From: Alphaproteobacteria bacterium
Lineage (GTDB): Bacteria > Pseudomonadota > Alphaproteobacteria > Micropepsales > Micropepsaceae
Assembly: GCA_947474645.1 (NCBI GenBank)
Contig: CANJJD010000014.1
Span: forward strand, 1 to 64,000
DNA length: 64,000 bases
Direction of reading: 5' to 3'
Position 1 is the first letter of the stretch; each line of letters begins with the position of its first letter. Both the position numbers and the translations under genes were made by a program. Positions 1-7,677 of this stretch are shown piece after piece. The notes beneath the pieces are model-generated. The model saw only the letters and a program-made list of their open reading frames with translations. It ran no database searches and was not told where the DNA came from.

Positions 1-1
1 C

Positions 2-889
2 AAGGAAAAGCCCAAGGGCTGGTTCGCCGAGATCGCCGCCAGCATCAAGGGCGTGTCGGAAGAAACCACCACCGGCGTGCATCGCCTGTACCTGATGGAA
101 AAGGACGGCAAGCTGCTGTTCCCCGCCATCAACGTGAACGACAGCGTCACCAAGTCCAAGTTCGACAACCTGTATGGCTGCCGCGAATCGCTGGTGGACG
201 GCATCCGCCGCGGCACCGACGTGATGATGTCGGGCAAGGTCGCCATGGTCGCCGGCTTCGGCGATGTGGGCAAAGGCTCGGCCGCTTCGCTGCGCCAGGC
301 CGGCTGCCGCGTGATGGTGTCGGAAATCGATCCCATCTGCGCCCTGCAGGCCGCCATGGAAGGCTATGAAGTCGTTACCATGGAAATGGCGGCGCCCAAG
401 GCCGACATCTTCGTCACCGCCACCGGCAACGTGGACGTCATCACCATCGAGCATATGCGGGCCATGAAGGACCGCGCCATCGTCTGCAACATCGGCCACT
501 TCGACAGCGAGATCCAGATCGCCGCCACCAAGAACCTGAAGTGGCACAACATCAAGCCGCAGGTGGACGAGATCGAGTTCGCCGACGGCAAGCGCATCAT
601 CATGCTGTCGGAAGGCCGCCTGGTGAATCTGGGCAACGCCATGGGCCATCCCAGCTTCGTGATGAGCGCCTCCTTCACCAACCAGACCCTGGCGCAGATC
701 GAGCTGTGGCAGAACACCGGCAAGTACGAGAAGAAGGTCTATGTCCTGCCCAAGGTGCTGGACGAGAAGGTCGCCCGCCTGCATCTGGGCAAGGTCGGCG
801 CCACCTTGACCGAACTGTCCAAGAAGCAGTCCGACTACATCACCATCCCGCAGGCCGGCCCCTACAAGCCGGACACCTACCGCTACTAA
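2..889 (+). CDS. ahcY: Adenosylhomocysteinase, 3' part
   Basis: This is the C-terminal 295 residues of S-adenosylhomocysteine hydrolase, the cytoplasmic NAD-dependent enzyme that splits SAH into adenosine and homocysteine and so relieves product inhibition of methyltransferases. The frame is open from base 2 and the true start lies outside the window. The NAD-binding Rossmann motif [11 protein letters not shown], the family signature [10 protein letters not shown] and the conserved C-terminus ending KPDTYRY are all visible. The GTG at 53 is internal Val, not a start. The gene is followed by a strong terminator. In alphaproteobacteria ahcY is often beside a divL-like kinase gene, as here. Identity is very secure. 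Confidence 0.97.
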   Translation, partial: KEKPKGWFAEIAASIKGVSEETTTGVHRLYLMEKDGKLLFPAINVNDSVTKSKFDNLYGCRESLVDGIRRGTDVMMSGKVAMVAGFGDVGKGSAASLRQAGCRVMVSEIDPICALQAAMEGYEVVTMEMAAPKADIFVTATGNVDVITIEHMRAMKDRAIVCNIGHFDSEIQIAATKNLKWHNIKPQVDEIEFADGKRIIMLSEGRLVNLGNAMGHPSFVMSASFTNQTLAQIELWQNTGKYEKKVYVLPKVLDEKVARLHLGKVGATLTELSKKQSDYITIPQAGPYKPDTYRY

Positions 890-912
890 AGCGACCCTTA
901 TCGCTTCGAAGA

Positions 913-940
913 GGCGCGCTGCATCGCAGCGCGCCTTTTT
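913..940 (+). terminator. Rho-independent terminator of ahcY
   Basis: A perfect 10-bp stem (GGCGCGCTGC / GCAGCGCGCC) with a three-base loop is followed at once by five T, 23 bases after the ahcY stop codon. Confidence 0.9.
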
Positions 941-978
941 CGTATGGGACGCGCACCGGCGGCGGAACCGCCGGTAAG

Positions 979-1128
979 GACTCATTAACGATTTGATTTG
1001 ACTCACAAAATATCCACAGGCCGCAAAATATAGGCCTGTGAGCCGCATCTGGTTTTTAGGAATTTATTAACCACAATCCCTAGTCGGACTCGGACTCGCC
1101 AGCTATCTTCTTGATTCCAAAGTGATTC
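979..1128. promoter_or_regulatory. Cluster of six GANTC (CcrM methylation) sites upstream of divL
   Basis: GACTC or GATTC occurs at 979, 1000, 1087, 1093, 1113 and 1124, six copies in 150 bases of the divL upstream region. By chance about one per 256 bases would be expected, fewer in GC-rich DNA. GANTC is the target of the cell-cycle methyltransferase CcrM in alphaproteobacteria. That the cluster controls divL transcription is inference. Confidence 0.6.
1056..1071 (+). promoter_or_regulatory. Candidate CtrA box upstream of divL
   Basis: TTAG at 1056-1059, seven bases, then TTAAC at 1067-1071 matches the CtrA consensus TTAA-N7-TTAAC with one mismatch. It lies between the GANTC sites, about 95 bases before the divL start. 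Binding is not shown by sequence alone. Confidence 0.4.
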
Positions 1129-1163
1129 GCCGAAAAGGCGGGTAGTTAACGGGGGCTGGCGGC

Positions 1164-3605
1164 ATGCGTCCCAAAACGGGACAGGGCAGAAGGCCGGGGG
1201 CATCTGGACGGGTCTGGCGGGGGTTCCTGCTGGGAACCGTTCCGTGTGCCCTCCTGCCCCAGCCTGCCTTCGCCGCGGATGCCCTCACTCTCCAGAACGG
1301 CAATATCGTCGTCCTGTCGGCGCTGGCCTGTGGCGGCGTGGCGCTGGCCATCGCCGCGGCCCTGTGGGCGCTGGCGGAACAGCGCGATGCGCGGCGGCTG
1401 CGCCGCTCGCTGCGCTCCGTGGGCGCCAAGACAAAAGCAGCACTGGGCGAACGCGAGGCGCTGCTCAGCGCCGGCCGCGAGGCGCTGGTGGTGTGGGGCC
1501 GCGACGGCTCCGGCCCCTACTCTTATGGCGGCGGCGACGAGACGCTCCAATCCTGCCTCAAGGGCGCCGATGCCCTGGCCCTGTCCGGCGCCATTGACGG
1601 CCTGTCTGATCGCGGCGCGCCGTTCCAGCTTGCGGTGCATGACGCGCATGGCCGGCTGCTGCTGGCGCGCGGCCGCGCCGTGGGCGGCATGGCGGCGGTG
1701 TGGATCGAAGAGCCGCGCGCCGGCACCGTGGAACAGGGCGCCGAATATCGCGCCATCCTGGACGCACTGCCCATTCCGATCTGGCTGCGCGACAAGGGCC
1801 TGGCGCTGAGCTGGGGCAATCATGCCTTCCTGAAGGGCGCCGGCGCCGCCGATCTTGAGTCCGCGCGCCGCGAGCAGGTGGCGCTGGACAAGGGCGAGCG
1901 CGAATTGGCCGCCGAAGCCCGTGCGCAAAACGCCACCCAGGAGTCGCGCCGCTTCTCGGTGGTCAGCGGCCAGCGCCGGGCGCTGAGCTTCACCGAAATT
2001 CCGCTGGGCGATGCCGGCGTGATCGGCACCGCGGTGGACGTGACCGAGGTGGCGGCCGCCGAAGCCAAGCTGCAGCAGCATGCCGATGCCCATGCCGATA
2101 CCTTGGACAAGCTGCAGACCGCGGTCGCGATCTTCGGCAAGGACCAGAAGCTGTGCTTCTACAACAAGGCCTTTGTGAAGCTGTGGGGTCTGCCGGAAAG
2201 CGTGCTGGACAAGCACCCCAGCGACGGCGAGATCCTGGACCGGCTGCGCGATGCCCGCAAATTGCCCGAGCAGCGCGACTACCAGGCCTGGAAACGTTCA
2301 CGCATGGCGCTGTACGCCGACGGCCAGCGTGAAACCGCCGGTGAGGAGGCGTGGCACCTGCCGGGCGGCCAGACCATCCGGGTCGTCACCCAACCCCATC
2401 CCTTTGGCGGCCTGACCTTCCTGTATGAAGACGTCACCGCGCGCATCGCGCTGGAGAGCGACTACAACACCTTGATGAAGGTGCAGTCGGCCACGCTGGA
2501 CACGCTGAGCGAAGGCGTGGCGGTGTTCGGGCCCGACGGCAAGCTGAAGCTGCACAATGCCGCCTTCACCCGCATCTGGGAGTTCGAGGCCGACGACCTG
2601 GAAGGCGAGCCGCATGTGCGCACCATCGCCGCGCTGTCCCGCGACAAGTTCGGCGACAGCGCCATCTGGGACCAGTTGATCCAGGCCATCGTGGTCGGCG
2701 CCACGGCGCGCGACCTGGGCGATGTGGAACGCTCCGACCGCTCCATCCTGTCGCTGTCCACTTCGCCGCTGCCCGACGGCGCCACCTTGGTGACCTTCAA
2801 CGACGTCACCGACCGTTTCCGCATCGAGAATGCACTGCGCGACCGCAATGAAGGGCTGGAAGCCGCCGACCGCCTCAAGTCCGACTTCATCAAGCATGTC
2901 AGTTACGAGCTGCGCACGCCGCTCAACACTATTTTGGGCTTCTCCGAGCATCTCGCCTCGGGCGTGCCCGGCACGCTGAATCCCCAACAGGACGAATATG
3001 TCCAGGCCATCGTGCAGGGCGGCAACACCCTCAAGAGCCTTGTCAACGACATTCTCGACCTGGCGCTGGTGGAATCGGGCGCTCTGCGGCTGGAATTGGA
3101 ACGCATCGACCTGAACGAAGTGATCAACGACATCGCTTCCCATGCCCGCGAATGGGCGACCAAGATGGGGCTGACGCTTACAGTTGACGTGCCACTGGAT
3201 GGCGGCCGCTTCCTGGCCGATGCGCGGCGGCTGCGCCAGATCGTGTTCAACCTGTTGTCCAATTCCTTCAAGTTCACCCCGCGCGGCGGCACCATCACCC
3301 TGTCGGCCAAAATCGTGGGCGAGGATGTGCAGATCGCTGTGGCCGACAACGGCCCGGGCCTGTCGCCCGAAGTGAAGGCCAATGTGTTCGAGCGTTTCTC
3401 GGCCAAGAGCCAGGCCGGCAACCGCGCCGGCGCAGGGCTGGGCCTGGCGCTGGTCAACCGCTTCCTGGAACTGCATGACGGCTGGGTGGAAATTGAATCC
3501 AGCGCCGGCGGCGGCACGCTTGTGCGTTGCCACCTGCCGCGCCGGATTCACGACGGCGAGCCGCATCCCGAACAGAGCGATGATCGCAAGACGGCGTATC
3601 TCTAG
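1164..3605 (+). CDS. divL: DivL-like PAS sensor (pseudo)kinase with Tyr at the phospho-acceptor site
   Basis: An 813-residue membrane sensor kinase homologue. A signal-like segment (residues about 18-38) and a membrane helix (about 49-70) are followed by PAS-like regions, a dimerisation domain and a HATPase domain. The H-box reads KHVSYELRTPLN, so the residue before ELRTPL is Tyr581 rather than the usual His. This is the hallmark of DivL, which in Caulobacter controls CckA and hence CtrA. The ATPase part looks intact: N-box NLLSNSFKF (about 695), G1 ADNGPGL (about 727), G2 GAGLGLALV (about 755). It follows ahcY and its terminator and has GANTC and CtrA-like sites upstream. No response regulator is adjacent. 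Assignment to DivL rests on the Tyr and architecture; a related pseudokinase remains possible. Confidence 0.82.
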   Translation: MRPKTGQGRRPGASGRVWRGFLLGTVPCALLPQPAFAADALTLQNGNIVVLSALACGGVALAIAAALWALAEQRDARRLRRSLRSVGAKTKAALGEREALLSAGREALVVWGRDGSGPYSYGGGDETLQSCLKGADALALSGAIDGLSDRGAPFQLAVHDAHGRLLLARGRAVGGMAAVWIEEPRAGTVEQGAEYRAILDALPIPIWLRDKGLALSWGNHAFLKGAGAADLESARREQVALDKGERELAAEARAQNATQESRRFSVVSGQRRALSFTEIPLGDAGVIGTAVDVTEVAAAEAKLQQHADAHADTLDKLQTAVAIFGKDQKLCFYNKAFVKLWGLPESVLDKHPSDGEILDRLRDARKLPEQRDYQAWKRSRMALYADGQRETAGEEAWHLPGGQTIRVVTQPHPFGGLTFLYEDVTARIALESDYNTLMKVQSATLDTLSEGVAVFGPDGKLKLHNAAFTRIWEFEADDLEGEPHVRTIAALSRDKFGDSAIWDQLIQAIVVGATARDLGDVERSDRSILSLSTSPLPDGATLVTFNDVTDRFRIENALRDRNEGLEAADRLKSDFIKHVSYELRTPLNTILGFSEHLASGVPGTLNPQQDEYVQAIVQGGNTLKSLVNDILDLALVESGALRLELERIDLNEVINDIASHAREWATKMGLTLTVDVPLDGGRFLADARRLRQIVFNLLSNSFKFTPRGGTITLSAKIVGEDVQIAVADNGPGLSPEVKANVFERFSAKSQAGNRAGAGLGLALVNRFLELHDGWVEIESSAGGGTLVRCHLPRRIHDGEPHPEQSDDRKTAYL

Positions 3606-3629
3606 CCTGCATTGCAGCCCTGCACTTGA

Positions 3630-3757
3630 TGTCATCCGGCCGAGCGCAGCGAAACTGCGCGAGGGGAAGGGAATCCAGGCTGTAAAAGCGGGCCAGGTCG
3701 TGCCAACCTGGATTCCCTTCCCTCGCATCGCTCGCGCGATGCTCGCCGGGAATGACA
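3630..3757. repeat. Double-hairpin intergenic repeat, copy 1
   Basis: The outer ends are TGTCAT (3630) and ATGACA (3752-3757). Inner arms at 3661-3679 and 3707-3724 (GGGAATCCAGG / CCTGGATTCCC) form a long inverted repeat, and each half carries its own smaller palindrome. It fills the gap between the convergent divL and ferredoxin genes. Related elements lie at 14362-14487 and 43711-43783. A role as a two-way terminator or REP-like element is inference. Confidence 0.6.
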
Positions 3758-3763
3758 AGCGGG

Positions 3764-4087
3764 TTAGTGCTGGCTTTTGGGCAAATTGAGCACGATGCCG
3801 TCCAGTTCCGCTTCCATGCGCAACTGGCAGGACAGGCGGCTGGTGGGTTTCACATCCGGCGCGAAGTCCAGCATGGTTTCTTCCATCTCGCTCTTGGGCG
3901 GCAGCTTGGCCTGCCATTCCGGCGCGATATAAACCTGGCAGGTGGCGCAGGCGCAGGCGCCGCCGCAATCAGCGTCAATGCCGGGGATCAGGTGCTTGAC
4001 CGCGCCTTCCATCAGGGACCAGCCCTCGGCCAGCTCGACGGTGTGGGCCTTGCCACTGTCTTCTATGTAAGTGACCTTGTACTTCAC
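3764..4087 (-). CDS. 2Fe-2S ferredoxin, adrenodoxin type
   Basis: A 107-residue plant/adrenodoxin-type ferredoxin. The cluster ligands are visible as C41-x5-C47-x2-C50 and C86 (RLSCQL), the vertebrate/bacterial adrenodoxin spacing. It is a soluble one-electron carrier. The start is GTG at 4087, overlapping the TGA of the upstream reductase (GTGA), so the two are translationally coupled and almost surely partners. Such pairs feed cytochrome P450s or ring-hydroxylating oxygenases, but no such enzyme is present in this window, so the final acceptor is unknown. Confidence 0.9.
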   Translation of the reverse strand: MKYKVTYIEDSGKAHTVELAEGWSLMEGAVKHLIPGIDADCGGACACATCQVYIAPEWQAKLPPKSEMEETMLDFAPDVKPTSRLSCQLRMEAELDGIVLNLPKSQH

Positions 4088-5292
4088 GCCATCTGCTTCA
4101 TGGGAATGGAAAGGTCAGCCAGGGTCTCAGCAGCCACCGCCTTGCCCTCAGCCACCAGCTTCTTGCCGATCATGTATTCCGGCGCGGCATTCACCGCCTC
4201 CACCGCCGCCACTTTGCCGTCGCGCAAATGGAACACGGCGAACTTGCGCGTGGCGGGATCGCCGCGCAGCACCAGCGTGTCGGTAGGCCGCGCCAGGCCG
4301 GCAATCTGCAGCTTCAAATCATACTGGTCGGACCAGAACCACGGCACTTCGCTGTAGGTCTTGTGCTTGTCCGTCATGCTCAGCGCCGCATGCTTGGCCT
4401 GGTCAATGGCGTTCTGCACGCATTCCAGGCGGATTTCCTGGCCCTCGCGCCCTGTGTGGCGAGTGCAATCGCCCGCCGCCCAGATATGGGGATCGGCGGT
4501 GCGCGCATTCTGGTCCACCACGATGCCGTCGGTGCAGGCCAGGCCTGCGTCTTGCGCCAGTTCCTGGCAGGGGATCACGCCAATGCCCACCAGCACGATG
4601 TCGGCGTCATAGGCCTTGCCGCCGGCGATGACGCGCTCGACCTTGCCATTGCCTTCAAACCCTTCCACGCCGGTGTTAAGCTTCAGCTTGACGCCGGCCT
4701 TTTCATGTTCGCGGGCATAGAAGTCCGACAGCACAGGCGAAACGGCACGGGCCATCAGCCGGTCCATCGCCTCGAACACTGTCACGTCCAGGCCACGCTT
4801 GGCCCCGACCGCCGCCACTTCCAGACCGATATAGCCGCCGCCGACGATGGCGATGCGCTTGCCGGCCTGGAACACGGCCTGCAGCCCGTCCACATCGGCG
4901 ATGGTCTTGAGATAATGCACGCCGGGCAGATCGGCGCCCGGGCAGCGCAGCTTCCTCACCCGCGCCCCGGTGGCCAGCAGCAGCTTGTCGTAAGCGAGCT
5001 TCCTGCCATCATTCAGTTCCACCATGCGCTCGGCGCGGTGGATGGCCTTGGCGCTGGTGTTCAGGATCAGCTCGCAGCCGGCCTCGGCGTAATAATTGTC
5101 GGCCTTGAGGAACAGCCGCGCGCGCTCGAAGGCGCCCAGCAGATAGGCCTTGGACAGCGGCGGGCGCTGATAGGGCGGATAGGCCTCGTCGCCCACCATG
5201 GTGATGGGACCGGTGAAGCCTTCCTTGCGCAGCGATTCCACGGCCTGGATGCCCGCCTGCCCGGCGCCGATGATGACGATGTTTTCGGCCAT
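4084..5292 (-). CDS. FAD-dependent ferredoxin reductase
   Basis: A 402-residue pyridine nucleotide-disulphide oxidoreductase fold protein of the putidaredoxin/rhodocoxin reductase (BphA4-like) group. It has the N-terminal FAD motif GAGQAGIQAVESLR, the NAD(P)H motif VGGGYIGLEVAAVG (about 151-164) and the second FAD motif IWAAGDCTRH. It would pass electrons from NAD(P)H to the 2Fe-2S ferredoxin encoded next to it with a 4-base overlap. Length and domain order are normal for the family. It is divergent from tsaE, with about 100 bases between them for both promoters. Confidence 0.9.
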   Translation of the reverse strand: MAENIVIIGAGQAGIQAVESLRKEGFTGPITMVGDEAYPPYQRPPLSKAYLLGAFERARLFLKADNYYAEAGCELILNTSAKAIHRAERMVELNDGRKLAYDKLLLATGARVRKLRCPGADLPGVHYLKTIADVDGLQAVFQAGKRIAIVGGGYIGLEVAAVGAKRGLDVTVFEAMDRLMARAVSPVLSDFYAREHEKAGVKLKLNTGVEGFEGNGKVERVIAGGKAYDADIVLVGIGVIPCQELAQDAGLACTDGIVVDQNARTADPHIWAAGDCTRHTGREGQEIRLECVQNAIDQAKHAALSMTDKHKTYSEVPWFWSDQYDLKLQIAGLARPTDTLVLRGDPATRKFAVFHLRDGKVAAVEAVNAAPEYMIGKKLVAEGKAVAAETLADLSIPMKQMA

Positions 5293-5391
5293 TTTATGAG
5301 CGATATTCCGTAATCCGGGCGCGGGGTTAGCACGGCGGTGGATGGGCTACAACCGGGCCCTTCCGGTGGCCCAAAGGCCGGGCTAAAAGCG

Positions 5392-5871
5392 ATGCTTATG
5401 GCCCAAATCAGCGAGACGTTCCGCGGGGAGTTTGCCCTGCCCGACTTGAATGCCACCACAGCGCTGGGGCGGGCCATAGCGGGCGGTCTTTGTGTCGGCG
5501 ATGCCGTGGCGCTGTGGGGCGATCTGGGCGCCGGCAAGACCACCCTGGCGCGCGCCATCCTGCAGGCGCTGGGCGTGACCGAGGATGTGCCCAGCCCCAC
5601 CTTCACCCTGGTGCAGAGCTATGACACCGCCCCGCCGGTGGCGCATTACGATCTGTATCGCCTGAAGCACGCGCGCGAGATGCAGGAGCTGGGCTTGGAC
5701 GATGCGCTGGATACTGGCGCGGTGCTGGTGGAATGGCCCGAGCGCGCGCCCGAAGCCTTGCCGCCCGAGGCGCTGCATGTGCGCCTGGCGCTGAAGGACG
5801 GCGCGCGTACCGCGCGGCTGACCGGGCCAGCGCGCTGGGCCGAAGGCATGAAAAGCCTGTTGCATGTCTGA
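5392..5871 (+). CDS. tsaE: tRNA threonylcarbamoyladenosine biosynthesis ATPase TsaE
   Basis: TsaE (YjeE) is the P-loop ATPase that works with TsaB and TsaD to make the t6A37 modification of ANN-decoding tRNAs. The Walker A motif GDLGAGKTTLARAI and the family motifs SPTFTLVQSY, HYDLYRL and VEWPER are present. I chose ATG 5392 (MLMAQIS); ATG 5398 is equally possible and a GTG at 5338 would add a non-conserved leader. It is the first gene of a coupled operon and overlaps the next gene by 8 bases. Length, 159 residues, is normal. Confidence 0.93.
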   Translation: MLMAQISETFRGEFALPDLNATTALGRAIAGGLCVGDAVALWGDLGAGKTTLARAILQALGVTEDVPSPTFTLVQSYDTAPPVAHYDLYRLKHAREMQELGLDDALDTGAVLVEWPERAPEALPPEALHVRLALKDGARTARLTGPARWAEGMKSLLHV

Positions 5872-6964
5872 CCGGCAAAGCGAGATGCAGGATTTCTTGA
5901 AGCGGGCCGGATGGGGCGATGCCACCGTCACGCCGCTGCCGGGCGATGCCTCCACCCGCCGCTATGCCCGGCTGGCGATGGGCGGGCGCAAGGCCATGCT
6001 GATGGACCAGCCGCAGGGCGCCGAGGCGCCTACCGCGCCTGCCGATGCCAGCGAAGAGACCCGTCGCGCCCTGGGATACAACGCGCTGGCGCGGCTGGCC
6101 GGCGCGGACTGCGCCCGCTTCGCCGCCGCCGCCGCCTGGTTGCGCGGCCACGGGCTGGCGGCGCCGGACATCTATGCCGCCGATCACGGTTGCGGCTTTG
6201 TCATCCTGGAAGATCTGGGCGACGCGCTGTTTGCCGATGTGCTGGCCGATGGCGGCGATGAAGAACAGCTCTACAAGGCCGCCGTGGAAGTGCTGGCCAG
6301 AATTCATGCCAAAGACGCGCCCGCCGCACTATCGGCCGACAAGCCGTTATTTGCCTATGACCAGGCGGCGCATGTCGCCGAGACCGATCTGCTGGTGGAA
6401 TGGTTCCTGCCGCTGGCCTTGGGCCGCAAGGCGACCGATAGCGAGATCGAACAACACCGCAGCTTGTGGCGCGCCGCCCTGGCCGGCATCGGCAGCAGCC
6501 GCCGCGTGTTCGTGCACCGCGATTACCATGCACAAAACCTGCTGTGGCTGCCGGAGCGCGACGGCGTCGCCAAGGTCGGGCTGATTGATTTCCAGGACGC
6601 GGTGGCGGGCAGCCCCGCTTATGACCTGATCTCCCTCACCGAGGATGCGCGGCGCGATGTCTCGCCGGAACTGGCCCAGATCGCCACCGCTCATTACCTC
6701 GCCGCCATGGCGGCGCAAGGCACGCCGCTGAACGAAACCCAATTCCGCCACGAGATGGCGGTGATGGCGGCCCAGCGCAACGCCAAGATCGTCGGCATCT
6801 TCGCCCGCCTCGCCAAGCGCGACGGCAAGGAACGCTATCTCGCCTTCCTGCCGCGGGTGTGGAACTATCTGGAACGCGACCTGGCCCATCCGGCGCTGGC
6901 CGATTTGCGGGCATGGTATGATCGCGTGATTGCGAAAGACAAACGCGCACTGGAGCAGGCGTGA
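5864..6964 (+). CDS. amgK: Anomeric MurNAc/GlcNAc kinase (aminoglycoside phosphotransferase fold)
   Basis: A 366-residue APH-fold kinase. The catalytic loop is HRDYHAQN (H218, D220) and the metal-binding Asp is in LIDFQDA (D242). AmgK phosphorylates MurNAc and GlcNAc at the anomeric position in the peptidoglycan-recycling route that bypasses de novo UDP-MurNAc synthesis, described in Pseudomonas and Caulobacter. The assignment over a generic APH protein rests on its place between tsaE and a MurU-like nucleotidyltransferase, the arrangement known for this pathway. The stop overlaps the GTG start of murU (GTGA). Confidence 0.85.
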   Translation: MSDRQSEMQDFLKRAGWGDATVTPLPGDASTRRYARLAMGGRKAMLMDQPQGAEAPTAPADASEETRRALGYNALARLAGADCARFAAAAAWLRGHGLAAPDIYAADHGCGFVILEDLGDALFADVLADGGDEEQLYKAAVEVLARIHAKDAPAALSADKPLFAYDQAAHVAETDLLVEWFLPLALGRKATDSEIEQHRSLWRAALAGIGSSRRVFVHRDYHAQNLLWLPERDGVAKVGLIDFQDAVAGSPAYDLISLTEDARRDVSPELAQIATAHYLAAMAAQGTPLNETQFRHEMAVMAAQRNAKIVGIFARLAKRDGKERYLAFLPRVWNYLERDLAHPALADLRAWYDRVIAKDKRALEQA

Positions 6965-7677
6965 GCAAGGTCACCGCCGCGATGATCATGGGCGCGGGGC
7001 TTGGCACCCGCATGCGCCCCCTGACCGACGACCGGCCCAAGCCGCTGGTGATGGTGGGCGGCAAGACGCTGGTCGATCATTCCATTGACCGGCTGGTCGC
7101 GGCTGGGGTCACGCGCATTGTCGTGAACCTGCACTACAAGGCCGATATGCTGCGCGCCCATCTGGCGCAGCGCCGGAATGTGGAAATCGTCTTTTCCGAT
7201 GAGACCGAGGAATTGCTGGATACCGGCGGCGGCGTGGTCAAGGCCATGCCGCATTTCGCGGACGCGCCATTCTTCGTGATCAATTCCGATTCCATCTGGG
7301 TGGAAGGCAAGAATGCCGCCCTGCCCGCCATGCTGGCCGCCTGGGACGAACGCCGCATGGACGGCCTGTTGCTGTTGGCGCAGATGAAGACCGCCATGGG
7401 CTATGAAGGCACCGGCGATTTCGCCCTCACGCCGGACGGCCACATCGCCCGCGCCCGCGATGCTGCCCCACCGCACTACGCCTATCCGGGCGTCCAGATC
7501 GTGCATCCGCGCCTGTTCGCGGGCGCGCCCACGGGCGCCTTTTCCACCAACCTGATGTGGGACCGCGCCATCGCTGCCGGCCGGTTGCACGGCACGGTGA
7601 TGGACGGGGTGTGGATTCATGTCGGCACGCCGCAGGCGCGCGATGAGGCGGAAGCCTATCTAAGGGCGCCCGCTTGA
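6961..7677 (+). CDS. murU: MurNAc-1-phosphate uridylyltransferase
   Basis: A 238-residue nucleotidyltransferase with the classic N-terminal motif GAGLGTRMRPLTDDRPKPL (residues 11-29). MurU turns MurNAc-1-phosphate, the AmgK product, into UDP-MurNAc. GTG start at 6961 overlaps the amgK stop; its own TGA overlaps the TTG start of addB. The short length, without a left-handed beta-helix, fits MurU rather than GlmU. A mannose-1-phosphate guanylyltransferase is a less likely alternative because of the neighbour amgK. Confidence 0.87.
   Translation: MSKVTAAMIMGAGLGTRMRPLTDDRPKPLVMVGGKTLVDHSIDRLVAAGVTRIVVNLHYKADMLRAHLAQRRNVEIVFSDETEELLDTGGGVVKAMPHFADAPFFVINSDSIWVEGKNAALPAMLAAWDERRMDGLLLLAQMKTAMGYEGTGDFALTPDGHIARARDAAPPHYAYPGVQIVHPRLFAGAPTGAFSTNLMWDRAIAAGRLHGTVMDGVWIHVGTPQARDEAEAYLRAPA

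Noticed and set aside
2298-3968. 556-codon open frame opposite the divL-like gene
   Set aside because: Antisense shadow with no recognisable family; the + strand gene has full kinase motifs.
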